A stretch of DNA of 64,000 nt from Thinopyrum elongatum (lineage: Eukaryota > Streptophyta > Magnoliopsida > Poales > Poaceae): positions 728,396,340-728,460,339 of the forward strand of contig CM022303.1 in assembly GCA_011799875.1 (NCBI GenBank), in the 5' to 3' direction. Of the stretch, positions 10,500 to 22,826 are shown piece by piece. The notes under the pieces were generated by a model. That model worked only from the letters and a program-made list of their open reading frames with translations, had not been told where the DNA came from and ran no database searches. The position numbers and the translations under genes are program-made. Within the stretch, counting starts at the first letter, position 1; each line of letters begins with the position of its first letter.

Positions 10500-12240
10500 G
10501 TTGCGAGTTGTTGGATGGATTCCCCCCTAGTTTCCTCATGACTAGCATTATGGCTGATTGTGTAGGAGCTATGCATGATTGAATAAAGTCCTAAATTTCC
10601 GGCAAAGAAAAAGTTCAAATTACTAGCATCCTAAATCTTGTTAGTCACTCGATGTGTACTGGCACACTAGTGGTTGGGGCCCGCCATTGCGGGCCTCTTG
10701 AGAGGAAGCTATGCTTGTATTTTCCCCTCTCAAAGAAAAAACCTCAATTTTATCTCAAAATTAAAAAGAAAACTTTCTCACAACACGTGAACATCACATC
10801 CATCTCAAAAAGAAAAAGAAAAAGCCTAAAAAATATTATTAAAATGAACAAGAAACAAAAGTCTCACTTCCATCTTTCAAACATAATCTCCAAAAAAACT
10901 TTTCTCAAAAGAAAAAAAAGTCTCAATTTCATCTTCCAAAAAAATCAAAAAGTTTCTCAATTTCATCTTCCAAAAAAAATTAAATTTTTTTTTGCCACGG
11001 CCAACCAACATGCACCACGTGGCCATGCTGGTTGGCCACCATTCTCCCGTAGCTTAATGTGTTTGATTGGCCGGATGGCCTCATCGCCCTAAACCCTCGA
11101 GCAAAAGAGATGTGTTATCTTCCTGTAAAAAAAACTCACGCCCAGCACGCGCACCGAGCCATGGCGGCCCCTCCTGTGCTCAGCGCCGCACGAACCCAAG
11201 GCCGTGGCCATCCGATTGCAGCCTCGGCTGCACGCGCCAATCGATCCGACGGCACGGGCTCGTGTCCTACCCCGCAATAAGAACAGAGAAGGGCTTCCTC
11301 CCCGCCGACAACATTTCCACCCCCGGCTTGAAGCCACCACCAATGGCAATGCCACGCGCATATGGTTCATCAAGTAGCTATCATTGTATCCTGACATCGT
11401 TCGGATTTGGACCTCTGCAATATGCATACGTTTTTTTCCCCGTCAACTTTTGAAAGTTTAGCCGCACTTTTTCTTATGAAGAGTGCTACGCGTCGGCCGG
11501 TGGCCGTTAGATCTATCGTCATCCTACGGCCTAACCCGTCTTCACCATTGCAACAAAGACAATGTTACAGAATCATTTGCAACGGAGCTTAAAAAACGTA
11601 TTTACCTTTTTTGTAACATAGATAATGTTTCAGGAATCCTGCAACAAGGATGATGTTTGCAAAAAAATTACAATGAAAGACCACTCGTCGTCATTGCCAT
11701 CGCCATTTGCAACTCCGTCGTTGTTGTAGAAACTCGTCGGTGCGTGGCACATGTTGATTCCGCTGCACACACGAGGCCGTGGCGGTTCAGGCGGAGGTCG
11801 GCGCGGGGTCACGGCGCTGTCGGACACCGGACTGAGGCGGTGCGCGCGGCGGCGGCGGCGTTGTGGAGGTCGACGACCGGCGGCGGAATCTGGTGGTGGA
11901 GGCCTGGCATTGCAGTGGTTGTTTATGGATCCGTAGCTAGTTGAGTCGAGGAGGCCACCGCCAGCCGAGACTTGGTCGTCGTCACCGCCATAGGGGGTCT
12001 GCGCCCGCTCATCCCGGCAGGCCTGCTACACACTGCTGCGGGATCCCGTCCGTTTTGCAACTAAAAGGCCTAGTTGCAGTCTTGCCTTCTAAGACATGGG
12101 TGGAGTTGCAAGAATATGAAGTAGGTGGAGGTTGACTCCTGTGAACAGCGAAGGCAGCCGTCGGTTGAAGGCAAATTTTTTCTTTTTTTATTTATGGGGA
12201 TTCAGTGGAAAATATAGTTCTAGAGAGGGCACGTTCGCCA
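10500..12240. other. Intergenic, repeat-derived, no gene called
   Basis: 10730-10990 is an A-rich stretch with several imperfect copies of CTCAATTTCATCTTCCAAAA. 11140-12060 is GC-rich with open frames on both strands, but codon use and lack of family motifs argue against genes. 12130-12240 leads into the F-box gene promoter. Confidence 0.5.
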
Positions 12241-12623
12241 TTGGGTCTTCCAGCCCGACGCCTTCTGCGCCTCTCGCTCCCTCGGACCTTGCGCTTCTCG
12301 CGCGACTGCGCCCGGCGCCGGCGGCCGCCCTCCGCCACCCCTCCAGACGGCACCGCTCTCCGCCCGCCCTCCTCCGCGTTCCTCCCGTTGTCCGCCACGC
12401 CTCACCTCCGCCGTCCGGCCCTGCCCCCGGCCTCCTTCGACCTAGCCCTAGCCCCTCGGGGTGGCCGGCGGCGGCGCTCCGGCCCTGCGCTGGGACAAAC
12501 GGTGAGCGCCCTAATTCTGTTGCTTCTCTCAGTGATCCTGCTTCCCAATTTCAGTCTGTTGATATTCTGTTCCGGTCTTTGTTTCCAGGAACCCTAGCTC
12601 ACTCAAGAAGTCAAGATTGGAGT

Positions 12624-13823
12624 ATGAGCCGCCGACGTTCCTCGGTCGCGATCGCGACGGCCCTCCCGCTGGAAGACGAGGACCTTCTCCGTGAGATCCT
12701 CCTCCGCCTCCCTCCGCAGCCATCCTCGCTCCCCCGTGCGTCTGCTGTGTGCAAGCGCTGGCGCAGCGTCCTCTCCGACGACGTGTTCCTCCGCCGCTTC
12801 CGCAGGCACCACCGGAAACCTCCTTTGCTCGGCTTCTTCAATGGGGATGTTTACAGAGAGTACCACTTCACTTCGGTCCTGGACTCGCCCGACTGCATCC
12901 CCGCCGCCCGCTTCTCCCTGCCATTCCCCATGCCCAAAGGCATCATACCCTACAACAAACGTTGGAACCTAATGGGCTGCCGCCACGGCCTCGCCGTCCT
13001 AGTCAACTTGTCGCAACGCGAGATCGTCGTGTTGGATCCCCTGAGCCGGCAACAGTACCACGTGACTTGTCCACCAGGGCTCATGCTTGGGCAGGACTCC
13101 ATCGTGGTGTGCTGTCATGCTGCGGTGGTGTGCGCTGACAATGAAGATGGGCACGTGCATGGTGATTGCTTCTCGAGACCGCTCAAATTGGTCTTTATCT
13201 GGGTCACCGAGAACCTAGAAGACACGCACACGCAAGCATTCGCTTGCCTCTATGAATCGGTGTCTGGTCTATGGGGAGATATTTCCTCTATGGAGTGTAC
13301 GTATGAGATTTATGACATAGGGCCTAGTGTCCTTGTTGAGAATGCACTTTGTTGGTCGCTTTTTGGAAGTGATGTCCTTGTATTTGATCTTCAGAGTCAG
13401 AGCCTTAGTGTGATCAAGAAGCCGATAGACACCGACTCCTATGGATCAGTCCAACTCTTACGGACAGATGATGGTGCACTTGGCCTTGCATATTTGTCAG
13501 AACTGACTATCCAATTATGGGAGAGGAAATCAAACCGTGATGGTGTTGTCAGATGGGTGTTTTTGGAGAAAACCATTCAATTGGAGGAGCTCTTTCCACA
13601 TGGAATGTTTAATGACTTGAAAACAGTACTGATAATGGGGTATGGCGAGGACACAAATGTTATTATTATGTCTACGATGACTGGCGTGTTCATGCTCCAA
13701 CTTGACTCGATGCAGGTCAAGCATATTATCAAAACAAATTACATATGTTACCACACCTTTCATCCCTACACAAATTTCTATACTACAGGTAATAGCTCCA
13801 TGCCTACGTTGGAGAAACAGTAA
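12624..13823 (+). CDS. F-box protein, copy 1
   Basis: 399 aa in the unspliced reading. Start chosen at 12624 (MSRRRSSV) because the F-box begins about 15 residues later (DEDLLREILLRLPPQPSSL, then ASAVCKRWRSVLSD), and because an intron in the leader (12502-12588, GTGAGC to TTTCCAG) places the longer upstream frame in UTR. After the F-box come RRHHRKPPLLGFF and conserved blocks GCRHGLAVL, DGHVHGDCFS and SYGSVQLLRT, shared with copy 2 at 25894. F-box proteins recruit targets to SCF ubiquitin ligases; no target can be inferred. A donor (ACAG|GTAATA) at 13789 suggests the last 12 residues are intron read-through, and splicing would join to about 18804. Grass F-box families of this type are large and fast-evolving. 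Confidence 0.85.
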   Translation: MSRRRSSVAIATALPLEDEDLLREILLRLPPQPSSLPRASAVCKRWRSVLSDDVFLRRFRRHHRKPPLLGFFNGDVYREYHFTSVLDSPDCIPAARFSLPFPMPKGIIPYNKRWNLMGCRHGLAVLVNLSQREIVVLDPLSRQQYHVTCPPGLMLGQDSIVVCCHAAVVCADNEDGHVHGDCFSRPLKLVFIWVTENLEDTHTQAFACLYESVSGLWGDISSMECTYEIYDIGPSVLVENALCWSLFGSDVLVFDLQSQSLSVIKKPIDTDSYGSVQLLRTDDGALGLAYLSELTIQLWERKSNRDGVVRWVFLEKTIQLEELFPHGMFNDLKTVLIMGYGEDTNVIIMSTMTGVFMLQLDSMQVKHIIKTNYICYHTFHPYTNFYTTGNSSMPTLEKQ

Positions 13824-16800
13824 AGTCTAATTTGTTTGTTTTGCAGATTGCTTTTGGTACCTGATTGCTGTAATATTATTCTTGTGATTACAGACCAAAT
13901 AGACATATAAGAATATTCTTGTGATTAAAGACCAACTAGACATATAAGAATATGTGAAGTTGTTTGCTTCTTTGTTGGTCTGGTGCTTTATGGTGATGTA
14001 ATATCTTATAATTATTGGGCTATATTTAAGCTAGAACAGAAATATAACTATTCCTTTGATGCATGGCCATTGCTAAATGCTAAGTACAATCACGTGCTCC
14101 ATCGGGAGTTTTCTAACAATTGGAAACTGGCTCAATGTAGTAAAGCCATCTGCTACACGAGATGGTTAACTAAACTAACACATTTGGAAGCTTAAAGCTT
14201 GTTATATATTTTTTTTCCTTTCAATACATTTTATACATTTTTATGCAAGATAATGTTTAGGTACTAATCATCAATCTGTAACATAAGGTACTTTATTTGT
14301 TGTTGTAAAATAGTACTAGTTCATTAATTCGAATGGTAATATTAAATCACTGAGGTTCCCCATATTGTGACGCCCCCGGCTCAATCGTGCACTAATCATA
14401 CACGCAAATGCACACGATCAAGCCTAAGGACTCACGGGAAGATATCACAACACAACTCTAAAAAAACATAAATAAAGTCTTACAAGATTTATATTACAAG
14501 CCAGGGGCCTCGAGGGCTCGAATACAAAAGCTCGCATACAAGCGTCAGCGAAAGCATCAGATATCTGAGTACAGATATAAAAGAAAACACCGAAAGGCCC
14601 TTAGAAGGCGGGGCAAAAGAAAAACACTACGATCGAAAGGCGTAGGCCTCCTGCCTGGGACCCTCCGATCCTACTCCTGATCGACGGCAAGCTCGAAGTA
14701 ATATCCACCCTCGGGGTAGTAGTAGCGGCCGTCGGCGGGGGCAGCTGTATCCGGGGCTCCGTCATCTGGTCGCATCAAAAGTATATGGGGGAAAAAGAAA
14801 GCAAAGCAACCGTGAGTACTCATCCGAAGTACTCAGCAAGTAAGGATCTACACTACATATACAACATTATCAAAGGAAAGGCTGTATATGTGGACTGGGC
14901 TGCAGAAATGCTAGAATAAAGAGAAGGCCTAGTCCTATCGAAGACTAGCATCTTCAGAGGTCTTGCAGCATTAGAAGAGTGTAGATTAGTACCGTATAAA
15001 GTAGTAGTATCATTAAGTCTCATCCTCACCCAGAGATCCTTTCTCGACTCCCTGCGAGAAAGCAATCCCAGAGCCATACAGTCATCAACCTCGTCTGGAG
15101 ATCCCTTCTCGATTCCCTGCGAGAAGCAACCCCAGAGCCATACATCCAGGTATCATCTCAAGGTCTAGTTGTGTCGATCAGGATACAACTCCAAGTGTCC
15201 GTTACCGAGGATCCGACTATGCATAGATTAGTTTTTCCCTGCAGGGGTGCACCAACTTACGGCCGGACACACTTACTGGGTCATGCCCGGCCTCGGCCAA
15301 ACGACACAGCGCAACCCTACCTACAGCTCAGCAGAGAGGTCCCCGCCGGTCTACAACCTAAGCACTCAGGGGTCTTGGCCATCGCCCTGTGCACTCCGGG
15401 TCGTTGCGCACACGGTGAAGCCAGGCACCAACACTACAGGAAGGCGCCGGTCCGTCCGTGCCGCCATGCTGAACTGGACGTCTGACAGAGCTTTCGGCTG
15501 ATGCATACGATGCAGAACGCCCATATTATGCCCACGTGGTGGTTAGTGCTATCGGGCTAGAGGCCCACTCAGATCACATATCCAAACCGTTAGTACCTTG
15601 GGGGTGCGGTAACGAGCAGAGACTCACGATCGATGTGACCCCGTCGCCCCGTCTCGAGGACTTGCGGCAAGGGCCAAGAATGCCCGGCCACGCCTCGTAT
15701 CCATCACTCGGGCACCATCCAGGCAACCCGTCTTCACATCACACGTGGGTACCCCTCAGGGTCGTCCCGCCTTTCCAAGTAACAATAGTACAGTCCAAGT
15801 ATCTGTGTGTCCATATCATCAGGGGGAATCCGAGGTATCACCCTCGTTGGATTCCTACCCGATATATCCGTCAAGGTGAACTCGGAGGAATCACCCTCGC
15901 TGGGTCCACACTTGAAGTGTTGTACGACGGCGTCGTTATCGGAAGTGGAGAAGGAGGAATCACCCTCGATGACCACGACCGAATAGCTACTCTACAGAGT
16001 TAACATCAGAAGTGCTACAAGAGGTTTCACCCTTTGGCACTCGATAATAACACTGTAGTGTCGTAACAACTAAGGGGGTGATGTGCGGTGCCGGGGCCTG
16101 GTCTTCGATCCCGTTGATCGGGTCTTCGGATAATCCAGCGGGGCAGTCAGGATAAGTGGGGTCACTGATAAGTCTCTACCCAGCCTATACTAGACAGTTT
16201 AGGATAAGCAGGTAAGGTTTCAATAGCAGGTTACAATAAACAGGCTATGCATCAGAAATAGGTAAAGCAGTAGCACATCAATTCTGATGCAAGCATGAGA
16301 AAATAGAATGGGCGATATCGGGATGATAAAAAGGGGGGGGGGGGGAGGGGGGCTTACCTGGTTGCTCGGCGGCAAAGGCAAGGTCGTCAACGGTGGCGTC
16401 GGGCTCCGGAGCTGCGTCGGTACCGGGAACTGCGTCGGGGTCTAACGAGAGAGAAGAGGGGGAGGAAACAGTATAAATACACAGCAAACAGGAGCAACAC
16501 AGAGCAGGCTACGCTAACGTGCAGTGCAGGGTTGCCTGAAGACATGTCTAAGTCATTTAGTTATTTTAGGAGTTTGTTTGGATTTATTTCATTAGAGTCA
16601 TGCACTATTCATTTATCTGAAACAGGCAAAAAGTGGCATGTTCAGATAGTTAGAGGCATCTAACAGGTATGTGGGTAGCGTATTCGGATCCGTCTCATTT
16701 TTCTGATCGTTTTTCATATATAAATTATTTTTATCGGAGTTACGGATTAAAATATATGATTTTCTAAAGTTTTTATTAATTTCTGGAATTTAATTATTTA

Positions 16801-18803
16801 TTTAAATTCAACATTATCCGAAACAATGTAAAGTGACGTCAACATGACCTAAGCATGACATCAGCAGGTCAACAGGGGCTGACCAGGGTCAAACCAGACA
16901 GGTGGGGCCCACATGTCATACACTGTGGCTTTAACAGAGGGGTTAAATTAATTAACTGGGTTAATTAGCAGGTGGGGCCCAGCAGTCAGTGACAGGTTAG
17001 GCTAATTTAATTATTTTTATTAACCTAATTAGTTAATTAGGCACCAGATAGGGGGGCCCATATGTCATAGACACAGGGAGAGGGGCCCACCAGTTAGTGA
17101 CTGGGCAGTGCCCAGTCAGCCAGTTGACCTCAACTGGTCAACTGGGGCTGGCCTGGCCCACTGGCAGTGGCACTGGGGGTGGGACCCACCGGCCACGTCG
17201 GACACCACCGCCGGCGAAACGAATCGCGGCGGCGACGGTCGGAACTTCGCCGGAGTCCGTCGGAAATCGCCCACGGTGCATCATTTCGCGCGCCACAACT
17301 TGCGTTCGAGAGCTAGGGAAAAACCGCGTCGAGTGGTGTGGTCGGAAGGGGCTGGGGCTTGCTGGAAATGACACCGGCGACGACGTTTGCGGCGGCGGCA
17401 TTCGGGTGGATTCGGCCGCGCGTGCAAAGCTCGCTTTCGAGCGCACTAGGTAGCTAGGCGGCCTACTGGGAACTCCTGGAGTACGACGGGCAAAGTGGCG
17501 GAGCTTGGGCGGCACTGCACTAAGCAGTTCGTCGGCAATGGCGGCAACCGGAGCAACATACGACGGCGGCTTCGCACGGGCTAGGGAAACGAGCAAAAGA
17601 AGGAGGGAGGGGGAAATGGAGCTCACCGCAGCGGTCACGAAAGACCCACGACAGTTTCGGCGCAGCAGCGAGTCGCCGGAGACAGAGACGAACGGCGGCG
17701 GTCGGAGACGCGTTCGGAAGGGGTTCGGCGCTGCAGGGCCTCCCCGCTTCGGCTGGAGCCACCAGAGGAAGGAGCCGACCGCAGCGGAGCAGATGGACAG
17801 GTCCAAAGGCCGCGGGGTCGCCGGTGGCCGCGTCGGAGCACGGCGTGCAGCGTCCGTTCCGCTCGGCCAGAGAAGGAAGGGGAGGGGAATGAGCGAGTGC
17901 GCGAGGGAGAGGCTAGGGAAGCGCCAGGGCTCGCCCTTTATCCACCACGAGTGGGCGAGGCCGCTGTCGAGCAGGAGGAGAGGGGGGCCTGGGCGCGGGC
18001 GTGCGTGCGCGCAGAGCGCTCGACAGCGAGGCGCGGGGTGAGCAGTAGGTAGGGGATGAGGTGGGAAGTGGGCTGGGCCGGCACTGCGGACTCAGTCCAG
18101 TGCCCTGGGCCTTTTCCCCTTTTCTATTTTCCTTTTTCTTTTCTATTTTGTTTGTCTTTTGTCTTTTGTTTTTATTTCAAATGACTTTTGGTAAAATATG
18201 AGACTTGCCCAAATATTCACAGTGCAATATTAGACATTGTTAGAAAATGGTTTGGAGTACAAATGATTTTATTTGGATTTTAAATAAGAGAATAAGGGTT
18301 AAATGACTCTATTTTGTGGTTGTTAGAGTCACATAATTTATTTAGTATATGTTGAATATAATTTTAGAATTGTCTCTGGATTATTTACAATATTATGAAC
18401 AATTTAGTTTTCAATTTTGAACAATTTTTATTTTCACTTTCAGTTTGAATTTCCATTTGAATTTGAATTTGAAAAGAGATATGATACTAATGATGATTAA
18501 GCACTGTTGATCCTGATGTCATGGCATAATCAAGAAGGTGATTACTGTAGCTAACCACTGGGGGTGTTACACATATCTGCATATTTTCTTTTGTACAATT
18601 GGTCATAACTTGTAGAAGCTCTCAACTATAATTCTAGATAAATGCATTTTCCTGTACATATGTAGACAGTCCCATCATTCTTTTTCTTTGCACCTAGCTA
18701 TAGATGTGACTTCATCGTTTGCACATATTCCTTCTCATTGATTCAACTTCTCTCTGAATTTTCATTGTTTTTTGTTTTTTGGGTTTGTTTTGCTTGTTGG
18801 CAG
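13789..18803 (+). other. 3' intron of F-box copy 1, enlarged by an insertion
   Basis: GT at 13789 and the acceptor GCTTGTTGGCAG ending at 18803 match the positions of the donor (27017) and acceptor (27865) in copy 2, where the intron is 849 bp. The 5,015 bp here includes the 4,206 bp element at 14366-18571. A 37 bp tandem repeat containing TATTCTTGTGATTA sits at about 13876-13951. Confidence 0.65.
14366..18571. mobile_element. 4.2 kb TG...CA element with 5 bp target duplication (solo-LTR-like, unclassified)
   Basis: Begins TGTGACGCCCCC and ends GGGGGTGTTACA, so the 12 bp ends are imperfect inverted repeats (10 of 12) and also start TG and end CA. It is flanked by CATAT at 14361-14365 and 18572-18576. 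The paralogous intron at about 27598 has an uninterrupted GGCTTCCCAATATGTGCATA, which supports a clean insertion. No gag or pol motif was seen; the GC-rich part at 17100-18050 has only incidental open frames. TG...CA termini and 5 bp duplication fit a large solo LTR or LARD-type element; I do not recognise the family with certainty. A G13 run lies at about 16330. Confidence 0.8.
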
Positions 18804-18890
18804 GGAAGTTGATGGAAATGGGTCAATCCTGCACTGTGAAGACATGAGATCTAGTAATGTGCTATCTTGGTTGAACAGGTGAGGTTAATT
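18804..18890 (+). other. Probable last coding/3' UTR exon of F-box copy 1
   Basis: After the acceptor at 18803, joining in phase adds about 14 residues (ending CTVKT) and a TGA at 18845-18847. A further donor (ACAG|GTGAGG) follows near 18879, and the same arrangement is found in copy 2 at about 27866-27942. The true C-terminus needs transcript evidence. Confidence 0.45.
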
Positions 18891-18987
18891 TATTATCTTC
18901 TTGCTATGCATATATCTTTTGTCTTCAAGGCATTATATCCTTTCGTATGGAATACTCAGTTTAGATGATGCATGATTTATTGTTTTA

Positions 18988-19155
18988 CTCCCTCCGTCTG
19001 GGTTTATTGCCCCCCTCCCCCTCATATTTTGAGTAAAAGTTTGACCACAAATTTAATTAGTAATATATAAATTACATGTCACAAAAAATATATCGCTAGA
19101 ATCCTCTTTCAAATACAAATACATTAGTATATGCAGTGTGCAACATCATATTTTA
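18988..19155. mobile_element. Truncated Stowaway-type MITE
   Basis: CTCCCTCCGTCTGGGTTTAT after a TA dinucleotide is a Stowaway (Tc1/Mariner) end, and the following AAAGTTTGACC and ATACAAATACATT resemble the complete element at 30757-30970. The right terminal repeat is missing; the sequence changes at about 19155 to CACTAGCACTAATGCCCGTG, the start of another repeat. Confidence 0.65.
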
Positions 19156-20687
19156 TTAGTCACTAGCACTAATGCCCGTGCGTTGCAACGGAAGAAAACA
19201 ACAATTCCTATGAACCACGTTGCCGAGCCGAGAAACTGTATCGTGGGACAACGATCGCCGATGAGAACAAGCGTTGAATCATTTGAGAAGGACAACAATC
19301 AAACCAACCTAGAATAACAATTGCAGCACCAACAACAGCAAGCAAACCAACCTAGATGGAACCTAATTGCGAAAAACTTCCATAATACATATCTATTTGG
19401 TCGAATGCAACTTCATCATGCAAACCTGAAGAGTTTCATAAATAATCAGGCATTCACTTCACATGGAATTAAATTGCATATGTAGGTAAATTGTACTTGC
19501 GGCGAATGAATTGGGGACTGTAGATGAAAGTAGCAAAACACGCATGGAAGCAAGCAAAGAAAGCATCAAAACAAAGGTGAGAAAAAAAAAGGGTTGATAA
19601 AAATCAGCGGCGGAAGACTACCTTTGGTTCGAGGGTTAGTGGACGCAGTCAGATTTTTTATGTACTTTTTTGTTTTGTGATCCAGTCACATGTAATCGAT
19701 CGACTTTATTATAATGGATGTGTTCTTGGAGTCTCCTGCGAGAGAACACATGTTGCCATATATGCATGCCCCACGAGAATCCATAGCCATGATTCTTTAA
19801 TTAACTCGTCATTATAATTAGCTAATCATAATTATATGTGCCATGCATGTCTTTCAGAGATTGCCATATACTATACTCCCCCTCTCTCAGGATGTTGGTC
19901 TTTCAGAGAATCCATAGCCATGATTCTTTCATAAATTTGACCAACCTAATACAAGTCATAAGAAAATTGACAGATTAATGAATATGATTAATTTCTAAAC
20001 TTTCTAGTTCTTAAATTTATGAAATTATGTTGTTCATTTGGAATAATCTAGGAAGTCTAGTCTTTGCTTCTAATGGATGGAAGCATTATGTCACCAATCT
20101 TTTACTAGTTTCTACTGCAATCATATGAACTTACGTAAAAAAAAAACTTGAAAACTTGTCAACCATAGAGGTTGAAGGTGAGAGAGTAGTACAAATTGGG
20201 TTGACCAAGATGTCATTGATTGCCCTGCAAGTATCTTTAGTTATACACTTATACTGCTATCTATGTTGTGGAATGTGATGTGGTTGACGTTGAGATTGCT
20301 CCTATATTTAGTATGTAGGTTATTCTACTTCTATGTACCGTGGCTTGTGAAGTGGAACTTCTCGGATTTAACCGTGTGAACTTTTGTATATTATCCAATA
20401 TCAGCCGACAGTAGTGAAGATGCATGCCTGGTAGTGACTCGTGGAGTTGATTTGGTTAATGGCTGGTACTAACTAGGTGGTTGGACAAGAACCAGTAGGC
20501 TATTGTGGTGGATGAAGCTTCTGAATCCAGTGTTCGCATCCTTGGTTCAGGCACTCATTTTTGGATGTATAGCATCCTGAACATTCCGCCCTCATCGCTC
20601 TAAAGTTTGTTGTGGCTGCCCACCTGAGCCCCGGTTACCTACTTCAAAGAAACTATGACATGCTTATGGGGAACGGTCTGACCTTCA
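19156..20687. other. 3' flank of F-box copy 1 with repeat fragments
   Basis: 19156-19640 starts with a fragment containing GCCCGTGCGTTGCAACGG, a word common in grass repeats. From about 20240 the sequence becomes similar to the 3' flank of copy 2 (28640-28870): TGAGATTGCTC, TATGTAGGT, AAGTGGAACTT, TGCATGCCTGGT and GTGACTCGTGGAGTTG appear in order in both. No gene is visible. Confidence 0.55.
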
Positions 20688-22826
20688 GAGCATCTCCAGC
20701 CGTTGGCCCCCCCAGGAGGCATAAAAATCGCCGCCTGGGGGCGAGCCGACGGCATAATCGGCTCTGGGGGCGGTTGGGTACCCAGCCGTCGCCCCCAGGC
20801 GTCGATATCGGCCCATTTTTGGCGCAAAAGTGCCCGCTTTTCGGCCCACTTTCGACAAAAAATGGCCCGATATCGGCACGAATCGGCCCATATTTGCCGT
20901 GGTTCGGCGTGAATTTAACATAATTAATTTTTTTATCACATAGTTCATCACAGAAAATCAATAGAAATCAAATAGTTCAACAACAAATAGTTCAATACAA
21001 ATTATATAGGTCAACAAATAAAAACTCATATTTCATCACACGTCGAGCTAGGCGTTGCCCTTGAGCCTCCATAGGTGCTCCACCAGATCATGCTGCAGTT
21101 GTTGATGCACCTGTGGGTCTCGGATCTCCTGACGCATATTGAGGTAGGCAGTCCAGGTTGCCGGTAGCTGGTGATCAACTTGGGCAAGAGGACCCTGCCT
21201 GTAGTATGGTTCAGTGTCAAACACTGGCTCTTCCTGCTCGCTCTCAATGATCATGTTGTGCAAGATGACACAGCAAGTCATGATCTCTCACATTTGATCT
21301 TTCGACCAGGTCTGAGCAGGGTACCGGACAATAGCAAATCGAGATTGGAGCACACCAAATGCCCGCCCGACATCCTTCCTGCAAGCCTCCTGAACCTTCG
21401 CAAAGTGGGACTTCTTGCCTCCTGGCACAGCGTTTGAGATAGTCTTCACAAATGTAGACCATCTCGGATAGATGCCATCAGCTAGGTAGTACCCCTTGTT
21501 GTAGTGCCGCCCATTGACCTCGAAGTTCACCGGAGGAGAATGACCTTCAACAAGCTTGGCAAAGACAGGGGAGCACTGCAGCACGTTGATGTCATTGTGA
21601 GTTCCTGGTATACCAAAGAAGGAGTGCCAAATCCAGAGGTCCTGTGTGGCCACCGCCTCAAGTACCACACTGCAACCGCCTTTGGCGCCTTTGTACATCC
21701 CCTGCCAAGCAAATGGGCAGTTCTTCCATTTCCAATGCATGCAGTCGATGCTTCCAAGCATCCCAGGAAATCCTCTTGCTGCATTCTGTGCTAGGATCCG
21801 AGCAGTGTCTTCCGCATTGGGTGTTCGCAAGTATTGCTGTCCAAACACTGCCACCACTGCCCTGCAGAACTTGTAGAAACACTCAATGGTCGTGGACTCG
21901 GCCATGCGCCCATAGTCGTCGAGTGAATCACCGGGAGCTCCGTATGCAAGCATCCTCATAGCTGTCGTGCACTTCTGGATTGAGGTGAATCCAAGTTTGC
22001 CGGTGCAATCCTTCTTGCACTTGAAGTAGTTGTCGAACTCCCAGATGGAATTCACAATCCTGAGGAAAAGCTTTCGGCTCATCCGATAACAGCGCCGAAA
22101 TACTTTGTCGCCGTGCAGTGGAGCGTCAGCGAAGTAGTCGGAGTAGAGCATGCAATAGCCTTCCAGACGATGTCGGTTCTTTGCTTTCAGCTGCCCCGGC
22201 GCCGAGCCACCTCGCCGCGGCTTTTCATTTGCTCGCGAGCAGGCCGGCGAGGGCGGCGAGGACCATGAGGTGTTCCTCGTCCTGGACGTCGGCATCGGCT
22301 TCCTCCTGCAGCAGCGCCGTGAGCGCCTCCTCGTCGTCCGAGTCCATCGCGCCGAGCAGACGAAACGCCGAACACCTGGTGGGCGTGGTGGGAGCACACC
22401 CGCCGGTATACCGCCTTGCGCGGCCGGAGCGCCGGAAAACTCGCCCGGACGGTGGTGGAGAGGCTGCCGCGGCGAAACCTTCTCTCTTTTCCAGTGGGGA
22501 ATGGCCTATCTAGCGGTGCTGGGCGGTGGGCGGCGCCGGGATCGGCAGGGTGGTGGCCGAGCGCGCGGGGATGGGAGGCGAATCTGGACGATTGGCTTGA
22601 CTTTTCACCTGACAGTGTGGCCCAGGCGTGTTTTCTCCTTGCGCCGGAGCCCCCGAGCGCCCCCCAGTGCGCTGGGTTCGGCCTGCGATCGCCGGGCCCA
22701 AAAACGGGCCGAGCCGGCGGATTTCGGCGTCTTGGGGGCGCGAGTGGGGGTTTTTTTCGGCGCCAGCGCGTAAAAAGGCGCCGGGAGGGGGGGGGGGTGC
22801 TGTTGGGGGCGCGGCTGGAGATGCTC
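20688..22826 (-). mobile_element. PIF/Harbinger element, copy 1
   Basis: Ends GAGCATCTCCAGCCG (20688) and CGGCTGGAGATGCTC (to 22826) are perfect inverted repeats, with TCA on both sides as 3 bp target duplication, typical for PIF/Harbinger. The 2,139 bp carries a damaged transposase gene on the minus strand. A second copy sits at 35935-38106 in the opposite orientation. Confidence 0.9.
21048..22347 (-). pseudogene. Harbinger (DDE_Tnp_4/HARBI1-like) transposase, inactivated
   Basis: The natural start appears to be ATG at 22345-22347 ([16 protein letters not shown]); that frame ends at AGC AAA TGA near 22220, where a one-base gain shifts into the long frame. The catalytic core shows [13 protein letters not shown] (first D) and [10 protein letters not shown] (second D), but the third acidic residue in KDVxRAFGVLQ is Gly (codon 21366-21368), whereas copy 2 has Glu. 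A TGA at 21288-21290 replaces a Trp codon; the rest (TCCVILHNMIIESEQ... to RLKGNA) is readable down to 21048. Three separate lesions make this copy dead. Confidence 0.88.

Noticed and set aside
12132..12623. In-frame extension of F-box copy 1 to 12132
   Set aside because: It crosses the leader intron (12502-12588) and has no similarity in the paralog; the start at 12624 sits right before the F-box as in copy 2.
17505..18041. 178-codon arginine-rich frame and its antisense 222-codon frame
   Set aside because: Part of the 4.2 kb insertion; GC-rich low-complexity sequence, no conserved motif, both strands open.
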